A stretch of DNA of 31,192 bases. It comes from an uncultured Neglectibacter sp. (lineage in GTDB: Bacteria > Bacillota > Clostridia > Oscillospirales > Acutalibacteraceae). The notes under the pieces are model-generated. The model did not search any database and had not been told where the DNA came from. It saw nothing but the letters and a program-made list of their open reading frames with translations. The position numbers and the translations under genes are program-made. The stretch spans positions 1-31,192 of the forward strand of contig CALFFN010000007.1 of the NCBI GenBank assembly GCA_937958185.1. Reading direction: 5' to 3'. Of this stretch, positions 21,512 to 30,547 are shown piece after piece (position 1 is the stretch's first letter; the number at the start of each line of letters is the position of its first letter).

Positions 21512-24124
21512 ATGGAAGCGTATCAATTTTTGAACGGTCAGGGCGATTTCGTCCTGAAAAATGCCCACAGGTGCCCGGAGGTATATTTCCCCCTTGTAAA
21601 TGAGGGCGGCATGATGTCCAGCATTACCCCGCTGCTGGCGGGGGACTGTAAAACCGACCAGAACACTTTCCTGCTGGCGCCTGCCAGCGCCGAGACCCTG
21701 CACGAAAGCACCGCCACCCGGAATTTCTGGGTCTGCCTGCCGGGGGAAGCCCCCTGGTCGGTGACGGGAAAAAGCGCCCTGCAGCGGGCGGACGGGTCAG
21801 AGACCTCCACCCTGACCGGCGGGCTGCTGTGGCAGCGCGTGACCCGGGAAAAGGCCGGAGTGCTGAGAGCCGAGACTCTGAGCTTTGTCCCCGCGGGCAG
21901 GGACCGTGTGGAGATCATGCAGGTGTCCCTGACCAATCTGGGAACAACGGAACTGACGTTCACCCCGGTTGCCGCCGTGCCGCTGTACGGGCGGTCCGCC
22001 GACAATATCCGGGATCACCGTCATGTGACCAGCCTGCTCCATCGGATCACCCTGACAAAATACGGTTTGGAGCTGCGCCCCACCCTGACCTTTGACGAGC
22101 GGGGGCACCAGAAAGGAGAGGTCACCTACCGCGTATACGGCGCGGAGGAAGCGGGACAGCCGCCTGTGGGCTTTGTGCCGGAGGTGCGGGATTTTGTGGG
22201 CTGCGGCAGCTACGACTGGCCCCAGGCGCTGACGGAGCCCGGCAGCGCGCCTTTGCTCCATGAGGGCGATACCGCCCAGGGCACGGAAGCGGTAGGGGCG
22301 TTGTTCTTCCGGGAGACCACCCTTGCCCCCGGCGAAACGAAACGGTACCAGGTGGCGCTTGCCGTGCAGGACGATCCCATACCTTACCTGACTGCCGACG
22401 CTGTGAGCAAAAGCCTGGCGGAGACAAAGGACTGGTGGCAGCGGGCAGCTTCCCAGCAGTTCTGCACCGGGGACAAAACCTTTGACGCATGGATGCGCTG
22501 GGTAGGGATCCAGCCCCTGCTGCGCAGAATTTGCGGGTGCAGTTTCCTGCCCCACCACGATTACGGCAGAGGAGGCAGGGGCTGGCGGGACCTGTGGCAG
22601 GATAGCCTTGCCCTGCTGCTGACCGACCCCGCCGCCACCCGGAACGATCTGCTGTGCTATTTTGCCGGGGTGCGCACCGACGGCACCAACGCCACCATTA
22701 TCGGCACAAAGCCCGGGGAGTTCAAAGCCGACCGCAACAATATCCCCCGGGTGTGGATGGATCACGGCTTCTGGCCCCTGCTGACCATCAACCTCTATCT
22801 GGACGAGACGGGGGACGACAAATTCCTGCTGGAGGAGCAGCCCTATTTTGCGGATACGCTGGCGTTCCGGGGCGAGGGCAGCCCCCGCTCGGAAGTCGGC
22901 GCTGCCCATTCCGGCACGGTGCTGGAGCACCTGCTGCTGCAGGCGGCAACAGCTTTCTTCGACGTTGGCGAGCACGGGCACATGCGGCTGCGCGGCGCGG
23001 ACTGGAACGACGGCCTGGACATGGCGCGGACCCGGGGAGAAAGCGTGGCGTTTACCGCCGCCTACGCGGGAAATTTTGACACGCTGGCAAAGCTGCTCCG
23101 CCGTTTGGAGCAGGCAGGGCAGAAGAACACATTCCTTTTGAAGCCGCTGGCAGAGCTGATCGACAGCGATTTCGGCGCGCCGGAGCAGCGGCAGAAGCTG
23201 CTGTACGGCTACTGCGCCGCAGCAAACGGTACCACGGAAAAAATGGAAGTCTCTTTGCCCCATCTTGCGGATAGAATGGCGCAGATGGGCGAAAGCATAA
23301 AAAATCACATTCGGGAAACGGAATGGACGGGAGACGGCGCGGGGCACAGCTGGTTCAACAGCTATTACGACGATTCCGGCAACGCCGTGGAGGGCGCCGC
23401 CCACGGCGACCCCCGCATGATGCTCACCGGGCAGGTGTTCACCCTGCTTTCCGGCACAGCGGAGGAGGAACAGGCGCGGGAGATCGTCTCCTCCGCCGAC
23501 CGCTACCTCTTTGACGGGAACCGGGGCGGCTACTGCCTGAATACAAATTTCCATGAAGTGAAGCTGGATATGGGCAGAATGTTCGGCTTTGCTTACGGTC
23601 ATAAGGAAAACGGCGCGGTGTTCTGCCATATGGCGGTGATGTACGCCTACGCCCTTTATTCCAGGGGCTTTGCCAAAGAGGGCTGGAAAGTGCTCAGCAC
23701 CCTGTACCGCCAGAGCGTACAGTTTGAAAAGAGCCGTATCCTGCCGGGCATTCCCGAATATTTTGACGACCGTGGGCGGGGAATGTACCCCTACCTCACC
23801 GGGGCGGGCAGCTGGTGGCTGCTGACCCTGCAGACCCAGGCTTTCGGTGTCCGGGGCAGAGCGGGAGACCTGGTGCTTGCCCCCAAGCTGACCTCCGACC
23901 AATTCGATGAGACAGGAGCGGCGGAGATCATTTGTACCAGCGCGGGGCACAGGCTCACCGTCCGCTATGAGAACCCGGAGCACCTGGATTGGGGACAGTA
24001 CCGCATTGCTTCCGCCGCCTGCGGCGAAAAGGTCTGGACGGGCACAGGGGAGGAGCTTGTGCTGCCTGCCGATGAACTGTCCGCCGGGGAACTGACCCTC
24101 ACCGTGACGCTGGCTGCCAAATAA
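21512..24124 (+). CDS. GH94-type glycoside phosphorylase (cellobiose/cellodextrin phosphorylase-like)
   Basis: This 870-residue cytoplasmic enzyme should cleave a beta-linked gluco-oligosaccharide with phosphate to give a sugar-1-phosphate. Domain order is as in GH94: an N-terminal beta-sandwich (about 1-300), an (alpha/alpha)6 barrel (about 320-800) and a C-terminal beta cap. The catalytic pattern is present: ADWNDGLD with Asp500 as the probable general acid, and R353, R359 and D360 in GRGGRGWRD. These match by spacing the Arg343, Arg349, Asp350, Trp490 and Asp492 described for chitobiose phosphorylase. GHSWFNSYYDDSGN (near 615) and YPYLTGAGSWW (near 762) are further GH94 features. Ribosome site is AGGCGG. 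The oligosaccharide is unknown. A larger relative follows 26 nt downstream. Confidence 0.88.
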   Translation: MEAYQFLNGQGDFVLKNAHRCPEVYFPLVNEGGMMSSITPLLAGDCKTDQNTFLLAPASAETLHESTATRNFWVCLPGEAPWSVTGKSALQRADGSETSTLTGGLLWQRVTREKAGVLRAETLSFVPAGRDRVEIMQVSLTNLGTTELTFTPVAAVPLYGRSADNIRDHRHVTSLLHRITLTKYGLELRPTLTFDERGHQKGEVTYRVYGAEEAGQPPVGFVPEVRDFVGCGSYDWPQALTEPGSAPLLHEGDTAQGTEAVGALFFRETTLAPGETKRYQVALAVQDDPIPYLTADAVSKSLAETKDWWQRAASQQFCTGDKTFDAWMRWVGIQPLLRRICGCSFLPHHDYGRGGRGWRDLWQDSLALLLTDPAATRNDLLCYFAGVRTDGTNATIIGTKPGEFKADRNNIPRVWMDHGFWPLLTINLYLDETGDDKFLLEEQPYFADTLAFRGEGSPRSEVGAAHSGTVLEHLLLQAATAFFDVGEHGHMRLRGADWNDGLDMARTRGESVAFTAAYAGNFDTLAKLLRRLEQAGQKNTFLLKPLAELIDSDFGAPEQRQKLLYGYCAAANGTTEKMEVSLPHLADRMAQMGESIKNHIRETEWTGDGAGHSWFNSYYDDSGNAVEGAAHGDPRMMLTGQVFTLLSGTAEEEQAREIVSSADRYLFDGNRGGYCLNTNFHEVKLDMGRMFGFAYGHKENGAVFCHMAVMYAYALYSRGFAKEGWKVLSTLYRQSVQFEKSRILPGIPEYFDDRGRGMYPYLTGAGSWWLLTLQTQAFGVRGRAGDLVLAPKLTSDQFDETGAAEIICTSAGHRLTVRYENPEHLDWGQYRIASAACGEKVWTGTGEELVLPADELSAGELTLTVTLAAK

Positions 24125-24150
24125 TCAGAACCGAGAAAGGACGAATATCC

Positions 24151-27100
24151 ATGTTTGACGAGAAAAACCGTTTTATCATTCCCGACTATCAGAATAAACC
24201 CACCTTTTCCAGCTTCCTGCCGGGGATCGGCGGGGAAATGGGCGTGCCAATGTGGTGCTATTACAACAACCGCGGGCAGGCGGTGTGCAGCTTCGGTGTG
24301 TCGGATAAGGACCATGCCATCATGGAATTCTGCCCCGCCCATGTGGCGTACCGGGACGTGAGCCGCACAGGCTTCCGCACCTTCTGCAAGGTAAACGGGC
24401 AGTACCGGGAGCTGTTTACCGACCACCCGGAAATGCACATCGGCATGAGCGAGGTGGAAATTATAGAGCAGGCGGGGGAATTGTCCGCCTCTGCGCTGTA
24501 TTTCGGCGTTCCGGGGGAGCGTTCCCCGGCGCTGGCAAGGGTGCTGAAGCTCCGCAACGAAGGGAAGCAGCCCGTCGCGCTGGAGGTGCTGGACGGCATG
24601 CCCGCCCTGGTGCCCTACGGCATCAATCAGGATATGCTGAAAAACATGACCCAGCTTTCCAAGGCGTGGATGCAGGTGGAGGATCACGAAAAGGGGCTGT
24701 CCTATTTCCGGGTGCGGGCGTCCACAGCGGACACCGCTATGGTCACAATGGTAGAGGAGGGCAATTTCTGCCTTGCCTGGGACGAGAAATTTGATTTGCT
24801 GTGCCCACTGGTGCAAAGCTCCCTGATGTTTGGCGAGGACACCTCCTTTGCCGTTCCCCGCGGCTTTTTGGAAAAGGGCATACAGGGGCTGTGCCGTATG
24901 AAGCAGGTCACCCAGAACCAGTTCCCCTGCTGCTTCCTGCCCAAGGAGATCACCCTTGCGCCGGGCGAGGAAACGGCGATCTACAGCCTGTACGGGCAGG
25001 CGGAGGAAAAGGGCAGGGTGCGGCAGCTTGCCGGTACCGTCACGGGGATCGGCTGGTTCGAGGAGAAGCGCCGGGAAGCCGCAAAAATCGTGGACGACCT
25101 TTGCGGAAAGGCAGAGTGTAAGACCGCCGACCCGATTTTTGACGCCTACAGCAAACAGGCGTATCTGGACAACCTGCTCCGCGGCGGCGCGCCCATGCTG
25201 TTTACCGATGGCGAAAAAACCGCGCCGTTTTACCTCTATTCCAGGAAGCACGGCGACCCGGAGCGGGAGTACAATTACTTTTCCCTGGGCAGGGAATATT
25301 ACGCGCAGGGCAACGGCAATTTCCGGGACGTGAACCAGAACCGCCGCTGCGACGTGCAGTTTACGCCCAAACTGGGCAGGGAAAATATCCATACCTTCTT
25401 CGACCTGATCCAGACCGACGGCTACAATCCGCTGGTCGTCACCCCCAGCACCTTCACCCTGCCGGAGGAGGAGCGGGCGCGCTTTGTGCAGCGGCTCCCC
25501 CAGGCGGAAAAGCTGCTGTCGGGTCCCTTTACACCGGGCGCGCTGGCAATGGCGGCGGAGGACGGCGGCATGACCAAGGCGGAAGCCCACGCTTTCACTG
25601 CACAGGCGGTGTGCGCTGCGGTCAGTGAAGCAAACGCGGACTTCGGCGAGGGCTATTGGAGCGACCACTGGACGTATAATCTGGATTTGGTCGAGTCCTA
25701 TCTGGGTGTGTTCCCGGAGGAGCAGGACGACCTGCTGTTCGGCGACCGCCGGTACCGCTATTATGAGACGAAGGTGCTCATCAACCCCAGAGCCAAACGG
25801 TACGAAAAGACCAAGAACGGCTTGCGCCAGTACCACGCGCTGGACACGGCCGCCAAGGATACCACCCGGAAATGGATGTGCACAGAGGACGGGCAGGAAG
25901 CCAGGAGCACCCTGATCGAAAAAATGATTTTGCTTTGCACCTTAAAGACCGCCACCCTTGACCCTGCCGGAATGGGTGTGGAAATGGAGGGCGGAAAGCC
26001 CGGCTGGTACGACGCGTTAAACGGCTTGCCGGGGCTTTTGGGTTCGTCCATGGCGGAAAGCTGTGAGCTTGCCCGGCTGCTGCACTTTACCGTGGAAGCC
26101 CTGGAGCAGCGCGGCGGGGAGATCGAGCTGTACCGGGAAGCGGCGGAGCTGCTGGACGGGCTGGACGCCATTCTCGCCGGGGAGCAGGACGCGTATACCA
26201 TCTGGGACAGGGAAAATATCCTGAAGGAAAACTATCGGGAGAAGACGAAGAACGGCTACCAGGGTCAGCGGAAAGCGGTGGACTGCGCCGTTCTCGCCCA
26301 GAAGCTTTCCCGGTTGGAGGAAACTGTACAGCGGGGCATTTCCGCCGCCTGTGAGATCGGCGGGGGCGTGATCCCTACCTACTTCATTTTCAACGCCGTC
26401 TCCGTTGCCGACACCCCGGAGGGTCCCATGCCCCTGAAGCTGGAAGCCCAGCCCATGGCGCTGTTTTTGGAGGGTCCCGTCCACTACCTGAAGCTTTCCG
26501 TAGAACAGGGCAAAAAGGAAGAGCTTGCCCGGCAGGTAAAGGCAAGCCCCCTGTATGATAAGAAGCTTCATATGTACAAGGTCAACGCCAGCCTGCAAAA
26601 CGAAAGCTTTGAGGTGGGGCGCGCCAAGGCGTTCACGCCCGGCTGGCTGGAAAACGAATCCATCTGGCTGCACATGGAGTACAAATATCTGCTGGAGCTG
26701 CTGAAAAGCGGATTATACGGGGAATTTTCGGAAGCGTTCCACGATGCGGCAGTGCCGTTCCTGAACTGGGAGCAGTACGGGCGCAGCCCGCTGGAAAACG
26801 TGTCGTTCCTGGCTTCCTCCGCCAACCCGGACCCTGCCGTTCACGGCAGGGGGTTCGTGGCGCGGCTTTCCGGCTCTACGGCGGAATTTTTGCAGATATG
26901 GCAGATCATGTTCTTCGGGAAACAGCCCTTCCGGCTGGAAAACGGTGAATTGCAGCTGGAGCTTGCCCCCTGCGTTCCCGGCTATCTGCTGCCGGAAAGC
27001 GGCAGGGTGGAGGCGGTTTTCCTGGGCGGCATTCCCGTCACCTATGCGACAGCCGCCGGGGAGCTTACTCCCGGCAAAACCCGTGCGCTGCGCTACACGC

Positions 27101-27213
27101 TGACCTATTCCGACGGCGCTGCCGAAACGGTAGAGGGCTGCCGCCTGTCCGGCAAAGCCGCCCGCGCCGTGCGGGACGGCGGCGTCAAGGCGCTGCTGGT
27201 GGAGCTGGGCTGA
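24151..27213 (+). CDS. Large divergent GH94-like (clan GH-Q type) phosphorylase homologue
   Basis: This 1020-residue protein has the same overall layout as its neighbour: an N-terminal beta-sandwich (about 1-310), a helical barrel (about 330-850) and a C-terminal beta domain. The sequence is far from classical GH94. The likely catalytic Asp lies in KPGWYDALNGLPG (Asp621), where GH94 has WND. GNGNFRDVNQNRR (Arg392, Asp393) corresponds to the RGGRGWRD motif, but the first Arg is replaced by Gln386. EGYWSDHWTYNLDL near 502-515 is distinctive. Length and motifs suggest one of the newer beta-glucan phosphorylase families (GH149 or GH161-like) or an unassigned one. It is the second gene of a two-gene operon, with AAAGGA upstream of its ATG. 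Activity is inferred only from fold-level likeness. Confidence 0.75.
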   Translation: MFDEKNRFIIPDYQNKPTFSSFLPGIGGEMGVPMWCYYNNRGQAVCSFGVSDKDHAIMEFCPAHVAYRDVSRTGFRTFCKVNGQYRELFTDHPEMHIGMSEVEIIEQAGELSASALYFGVPGERSPALARVLKLRNEGKQPVALEVLDGMPALVPYGINQDMLKNMTQLSKAWMQVEDHEKGLSYFRVRASTADTAMVTMVEEGNFCLAWDEKFDLLCPLVQSSLMFGEDTSFAVPRGFLEKGIQGLCRMKQVTQNQFPCCFLPKEITLAPGEETAIYSLYGQAEEKGRVRQLAGTVTGIGWFEEKRREAAKIVDDLCGKAECKTADPIFDAYSKQAYLDNLLRGGAPMLFTDGEKTAPFYLYSRKHGDPEREYNYFSLGREYYAQGNGNFRDVNQNRRCDVQFTPKLGRENIHTFFDLIQTDGYNPLVVTPSTFTLPEEERARFVQRLPQAEKLLSGPFTPGALAMAAEDGGMTKAEAHAFTAQAVCAAVSEANADFGEGYWSDHWTYNLDLVESYLGVFPEEQDDLLFGDRRYRYYETKVLINPRAKRYEKTKNGLRQYHALDTAAKDTTRKWMCTEDGQEARSTLIEKMILLCTLKTATLDPAGMGVEMEGGKPGWYDALNGLPGLLGSSMAESCELARLLHFTVEALEQRGGEIELYREAAELLDGLDAILAGEQDAYTIWDRENILKENYREKTKNGYQGQRKAVDCAVLAQKLSRLEETVQRGISAACEIGGGVIPTYFIFNAVSVADTPEGPMPLKLEAQPMALFLEGPVHYLKLSVEQGKKEELARQVKASPLYDKKLHMYKVNASLQNESFEVGRAKAFTPGWLENESIWLHMEYKYLLELLKSGLYGEFSEAFHDAAVPFLNWEQYGRSPLENVSFLASSANPDPAVHGRGFVARLSGSTAEFLQIWQIMFFGKQPFRLENGELQLELAPCVPGYLLPESGRVEAVFLGGIPVTYATAAGELTPGKTRALRYTLTYSDGAAETVEGCRLSGKAARAVRDGGVKALLVELG

Positions 27214-27224
27214 CCTTGTTCGCC

Positions 27225-27746
27225 CTAGCGCCCCTTGCTCTTTTCCTCCAGCTCCGCGCCGTAACGGACGACCACGGCAAGCAGGATCAGGAGAATGCCG
27301 GGCACAATGCCGCCTGAAAAGTCGGCTCTGCTCCATTCCGGCAGACCTGCCGCCTCATAGAGCACGTCCCTGACCAGTGTGGAAACAAAGCTCAGCACGA
27401 CCGTCAGTATCCCAAGCTGTTTGATCCGGTTCGCCCCCGCGTTTGTAAAGGGCGTGCCCTCCTTCAGCTCCAGCGTGAAATATCGGTAGGCGTAGGCTGT
27501 GCAGGCCCCGCCAAGCAGCAGGGAGCAGGCAGCGGCGGTCAAACTGGCGGTCAGCTGCCCTTTGCTCATTTCAGCCGTTGCCGACAGGAAATGGAGGAAC
27601 TGGTTTTCCGCGGTCAGCACGCCTGCCGCCACGAGAATTGCCGCGACCGACGTCAGGACCAGCCCTACGCAGGCAAATACCAGAACGATCTTTGTGAGTA
27701 TTTGGAATACCCGCATTCCCTTTTGGATCTTTTCTAAATTGCTCAT
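27225..27746 (-). CDS. Four-segment membrane protein, DUF2975-like
   Basis: This 173-residue protein has four hydrophobic segments (about 15-42, 63-88, 108-128 and 143-162). Between segments 2 and 3 is the motif YFTLELKEGTPFTNAGANRI followed by KQLGIL, which resembles DUF2975 proteins, a family usually encoded near XRE-type regulators. No function is assigned to that family. Its ATG overlaps the stop of the upstream CPBP gene by 4 nt, with AAAGGA about 10 nt upstream. Its stop codon lies 11 nt from the stop of the convergent phosphorylase gene, with no terminator visible between them. Confidence 0.75.
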   Translation of the reverse strand: MSNLEKIQKGMRVFQILTKIVLVFACVGLVLTSVAAILVAAGVLTAENQFLHFLSATAEMSKGQLTASLTAAACSLLLGGACTAYAYRYFTLELKEGTPFTNAGANRIKQLGILTVVLSFVSTLVRDVLYEAAGLPEWSRADFSGGIVPGILLILLAVVVRYGAELEEKSKGR

Positions 27747-28594
27747 TCTCTGACTGTCCTTTCTTCCTTATATTCCAGCAGGTTCCCGATATGCTCCTTT
27801 TCAAAGAACATTTCCCGGTTCGTCAGCACCACCACTACCGCTGCGGCGGTCACCACAAGGGTCTCCACGCATTTTGTCTGGGGGGTCATGGCGATTTTTT
27901 CCTGCATGGTGTTGATAAAAAGATGGAAAATGATGCTCGCCAGCATACTGCGGTTGTTTTTCACATAGACCCATGTCGTCAAAAAGTCCAGAGGGATCAC
28001 GCTTATCAGAAAATTCAGCATATAGCCGAAGCCCAGGACCCTCAGCCCGTAGTGGTACGTGCCCTCGATCCAGAACAGCGGCAGGTGCCATATTGCCCAC
28101 ACAACGCCGAAAATGACGGACTCGGTGAACCACGAGAAATAGGACGCGATGGAATCCTCGCCGTAGCCCCGCCAGCCCGTCTCCTCAATGACCGTCGCCA
28201 GTAAAATGGTGAGTAGGGCGGAGGTGCCGTTTATGGAAAAGGAAAAATCCTCCGTAAAGGCAAACTGGTCCAGGGACTGCCCGAACAGGGTGGAAAGCAG
28301 AATGGAAAGGGCAACGATGGCTGCAAAGACCAGGACCGCTGTGAGAATGTTCAGGGGATTGAGCCGGTAAAAGCCTGCCAGCTTCCTTTTCAGATCATTT
28401 TTCAGCGCCGCATTGCCGGAGGTCAGCACGGTAATCACCGCCGTGGCAGCGGGGGAAATCAGACCCAGCAGCATGAACACGGAGGAAAGACCGGGATCCG
28501 GCTTGCTGAGAAACGCGGCGGTGATCCAAAACGCCCATGTGACCGCAAAGCAGGTGATATAAAAGCGGATGGGCCTGTATTTATACGGTTTCAT
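27743..28594 (-). CDS. CPBP family intramembrane metalloprotease
   Basis: This 283-residue polytopic membrane protein has about eight hydrophobic segments. The CPBP (Rce1/Abi-type) catalytic motifs are all visible: EETGWRGYG (Glu137, Glu138, Arg142), WAIWHLPLFW (His170) and IIFHLFIN (His224, Asn228). Bacterial members act in bacteriocin self-immunity, signalling or membrane-protein cleavage; the target here is unknown. GGGAGG lies 6 nt before the ATG, inside the end of the upstream regulator gene, which it overlaps by 14 nt. The downstream DUF2975-like gene overlaps by 4 nt. The three genes therefore form one tightly packed transcription unit. Confidence 0.88.
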   Translation of the reverse strand: MKPYKYRPIRFYITCFAVTWAFWITAAFLSKPDPGLSSVFMLLGLISPAATAVITVLTSGNAALKNDLKRKLAGFYRLNPLNILTAVLVFAAIVALSILLSTLFGQSLDQFAFTEDFSFSINGTSALLTILLATVIEETGWRGYGEDSIASYFSWFTESVIFGVVWAIWHLPLFWIEGTYHYGLRVLGFGYMLNFLISVIPLDFLTTWVYVKNNRSMLASIIFHLFINTMQEKIAMTPQTKCVETLVVTAAAVVVVLTNREMFFEKEHIGNLLEYKEERTVRE

Positions 28595-29480
28595 TGGGTC
28601 CCTCCCGGAAAGCGCAGATGACCAGCTCGCTCTTGATGCCGTTCAGCTCGATCACATTTTCCGCGCCGGGCGTGGCAAAGCTTTCCGCCGGCTTTCCGTC
28701 CTTCTCATAGGTGATGCTTGTGCCTATGCCCTTTTTAACGGCGGTGAAGGCTGTGCCGTCTGGAATATGTATCTTTGAGGTGGCTGACCTTTGGTTTATG
28801 GCGATCTCTCCGTTTAAGGAACGGCACACCACGTCCATATCCAGGTCGCAGTCGATCTCCACCGTGCCGGAAACGTCCTTCAGGACCATGCTGGACGCTT
28901 TTACCGTCATCTCAATGCTTTCGCTTTCCAATGAGTACAGCTCCACCGTTTCCGCGTTGACCTCACACTCGATACTGCCGGTGTACGGCTTGGGGAGCTG
29001 GACAAAAATGGTGACGGCTTCCTTTGCCGCAGCCTCCGACATACCGTTGCGGCGGCTCACGTCCACGTCGATCCTTTTTCGGATATCGTCTATCCTGACC
29101 TTGAAATCGCTCTGCAGCGTGGAAAGCGTCTGGGACGCCAGGCGCACCCGGAGCTTTTCCCCCTCGTACCCGGAAAGCACAAGCTTTTTAGCCCCGCCGA
29201 ATTTCATGTCGTAATGCTTGGTCTCCCCAATGTCGTACTCCGTGACACTTTCAAAAAGATAATCTGCCGGCGCTTTTATCCCTCTCTCCGCAGAGAGCAG
29301 GTCGTCGATGGAAATGCCGAACAGGGCGGAAACCGCCACAATGTTTTCAATGTCGGGGATACCGGCGGCGGTTTCCCATTTTGTGACCGCCTGTCTTGAC
29401 ACCCCGAGCTTTTCAGCCAGCTGCTCCTGAGACATACCTGCCTGCTTCCGAACGGATTTCAATTTTTCTGCGAATGTCAT
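28581..29480 (-). CDS. XRE-family HTH regulator fused to a DUF4097-like beta domain
   Basis: Residues 1-65 are a standard XRE helix-turn-helix: FAEKLKSVRKQAGMSQEQLA, then KLGVSRQAVTKWETAAGIPD. The rest (about 75-299) has no membrane segment and is made of short beta strands (VELYSLESESIEMTVKASS, GTVEIDCDLDMDV, LNGEIAINQRSATSKIHIP), the pattern of DUF4097/adhesin-like beta-helix domains. That domain may sense a ligand or mediate assembly, which is inference. I start at the ATG at 29480, with AGGAGGT 7 nt upstream; a GTG at 29486 is in frame. It heads an operon with a CPBP protease and a DUF2975-like membrane protein and probably controls it. Confidence 0.83.
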   Translation of the reverse strand: MTFAEKLKSVRKQAGMSQEQLAEKLGVSRQAVTKWETAAGIPDIENIVAVSALFGISIDDLLSAERGIKAPADYLFESVTEYDIGETKHYDMKFGGAKKLVLSGYEGEKLRVRLASQTLSTLQSDFKVRIDDIRKRIDVDVSRRNGMSEAAAKEAVTIFVQLPKPYTGSIECEVNAETVELYSLESESIEMTVKASSMVLKDVSGTVEIDCDLDMDVVCRSLNGEIAINQRSATSKIHIPDGTAFTAVKKGIGTSITYEKDGKPAESFATPGAENVIELNGIKSELVICAFREGPNETV

Positions 29481-29510
29481 GTTCACGACCTCCTTGGCTT
29501 CGATACGCCC

Positions 29511-29539
29511 AGTATAGACAAGTGTATTTTACATTGCAA
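29511..29539 (-). promoter_or_regulatory. Sigma-A promoter of the XRE-CPBP-DUF2975 operon
   Basis: On the minus strand, TTGCAA (29534-29539), a 17-nt spacer and TATACT (29511-29516) lie about 30 nt upstream of the start codon. The spacer contains a small palindrome (TGTAaaaTACA) that could serve as operator. Confidence 0.72.
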
Positions 29540-29666
29540 GCAAGCAGAAGCTGCATTTCAAAATTTTCTGCTACTTTTCGTGTCATTTTTCCCTTTGCCG
29601 GGGATTTTTGCCTGAACCGCGGGGGTTTTCCTCCCTGTCCGCGCGCTCTTAAAATTCAGGGAGGGC

Positions 29667-29695
29667 TTGCGTTTTTCCGCGGCGTCTTTTACAAT
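29667..29695 (+). promoter_or_regulatory. Sigma-A promoter of trmO
   Basis: TTGCGT (29667-29672), a 17-nt spacer and TACAAT (29690-29695) lie only 17 nt upstream of the ATG, so the 5' leader would be very short. Confidence 0.6.
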
Positions 29696-29712
29696 AAAAG
29701 CAGGGAAGTGAT

Positions 29713-30393
29713 ATGGTGGAGATGAAGCCCATCGGCTGGATACGGAGCGATTTCAAAACAAAATTCGGCATTCCCCGGCAAAGCGGGCTGGTGGAAGAGC
29801 TGCGGGCGCAGGTGGTTTTTGCCCTGGAATACCGGGTGCAGGAGGCGTTCCGGGGGCTTGCGGGCTTTTCCCACATTTGGCTGCTGTGGGAATTTTCCGA
29901 AAGCGTTCGGGAAAGCTGGTCGCCCACGGTGCGCCCGCCCCGGCTGGGCGGCAACCAGCGCATGGGCGTGTTCGCGACCCGGTCCCCTTTCCGCCCCAAT
30001 CCCATCGGGCTTTCCTGCGTCAAATTGGAGCGGGTAGAGCCGGATTCCCCCGATGGTCCTGTCCTCCATGTGCGGGGCGCCGACCTGCTGGACGGCACTC
30101 CCATCTTCGATATCAAGCCTTATCTGCCCTATGCGGACTGCCGCCCAGAGGCGGTGGGCGGCTTTGCGGCGGATTATCAAGCCCGCCTGACGGTGGATTT
30201 CCCGGCGGGGCTTGCCGGGAAGATACCGCCGGAAAAGCTGGCGGCGCTGACCGGCGTGCTGGCAGGCGACCCACGCCCGCCCTACCAGAACGATCCCGAG
30301 AGGGTGTACGGCATGACGTTTGCCGGCTTCAACATAAGGTTCCGGGTGGAAGGGGACAAATTGACCGTGCTTGAAATCAGCAAATTTGAATGA
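29713..30393 (+). CDS. trmO: tRNA (N6-threonylcarbamoyladenosine(37)-N6)-methyltransferase TrmO
   Basis: This 226-residue protein of the TsaA/YaeB (UPF0066) family methylates t6A at position 37 of tRNAs using S-adenosylmethionine. The beta-barrel core motifs are clear: MKPIGWIRSDFKTKFGIPRQ at the start, FSHIWLLWEFSE near 52-63, VFATRSPFRPNPIGLS near 86-101, and DLLDGTPIFDIKPYLPYAD near 124-142. A C-terminal region (about 160-226) with DPERVYGMTF is also present, so the protein is full length. Ribosome site is GGGAAG. It stands alone or leads into the acetyltransferase gene about 155 nt downstream. Confidence 0.93.
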   Translation: MVEMKPIGWIRSDFKTKFGIPRQSGLVEELRAQVVFALEYRVQEAFRGLAGFSHIWLLWEFSESVRESWSPTVRPPRLGGNQRMGVFATRSPFRPNPIGLSCVKLERVEPDSPDGPVLHVRGADLLDGTPIFDIKPYLPYADCRPEAVGGFAADYQARLTVDFPAGLAGKIPPEKLAALTGVLAGDPRPPYQNDPERVYGMTFAGFNIRFRVEGDKLTVLEISKFE

Positions 30394-30547
30394 GGAAGAA
30401 ACCCGTTTGAAAGGGCGGTTTCGATAAAAAACTCCAAAGGAAGGGTCGTGGTAAGTATGACGAAATATGAGCGGAAAGAAAACCTGACGAGAGAGAGGCA
30501 GGGCGCGGTCTGAAGCAGCGCCGCCGTTCTGCCGGAAAGGACTGGAA

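Noticed and set aside
21797..23983. Long minus-strand open frame (728 codons) opposite the GH94-type gene
   Set aside because: It lies fully antisense to a clearly recognised enzyme and its His/Gly/Arg/Gln-rich translation matches no family. GC-rich third codon positions keep the antisense frame open.
23965..25836. Minus-strand open frame of 623 codons opposite the second phosphorylase-like gene
   Set aside because: It is antisense to conserved coding sequence, with no ribosome site or domain.
30395..30430. Terminator after trmO
   Set aside because: The GAAACC/GGTTTC pairing has a 13-nt loop and is followed by A-rich DNA, not by a T-run.
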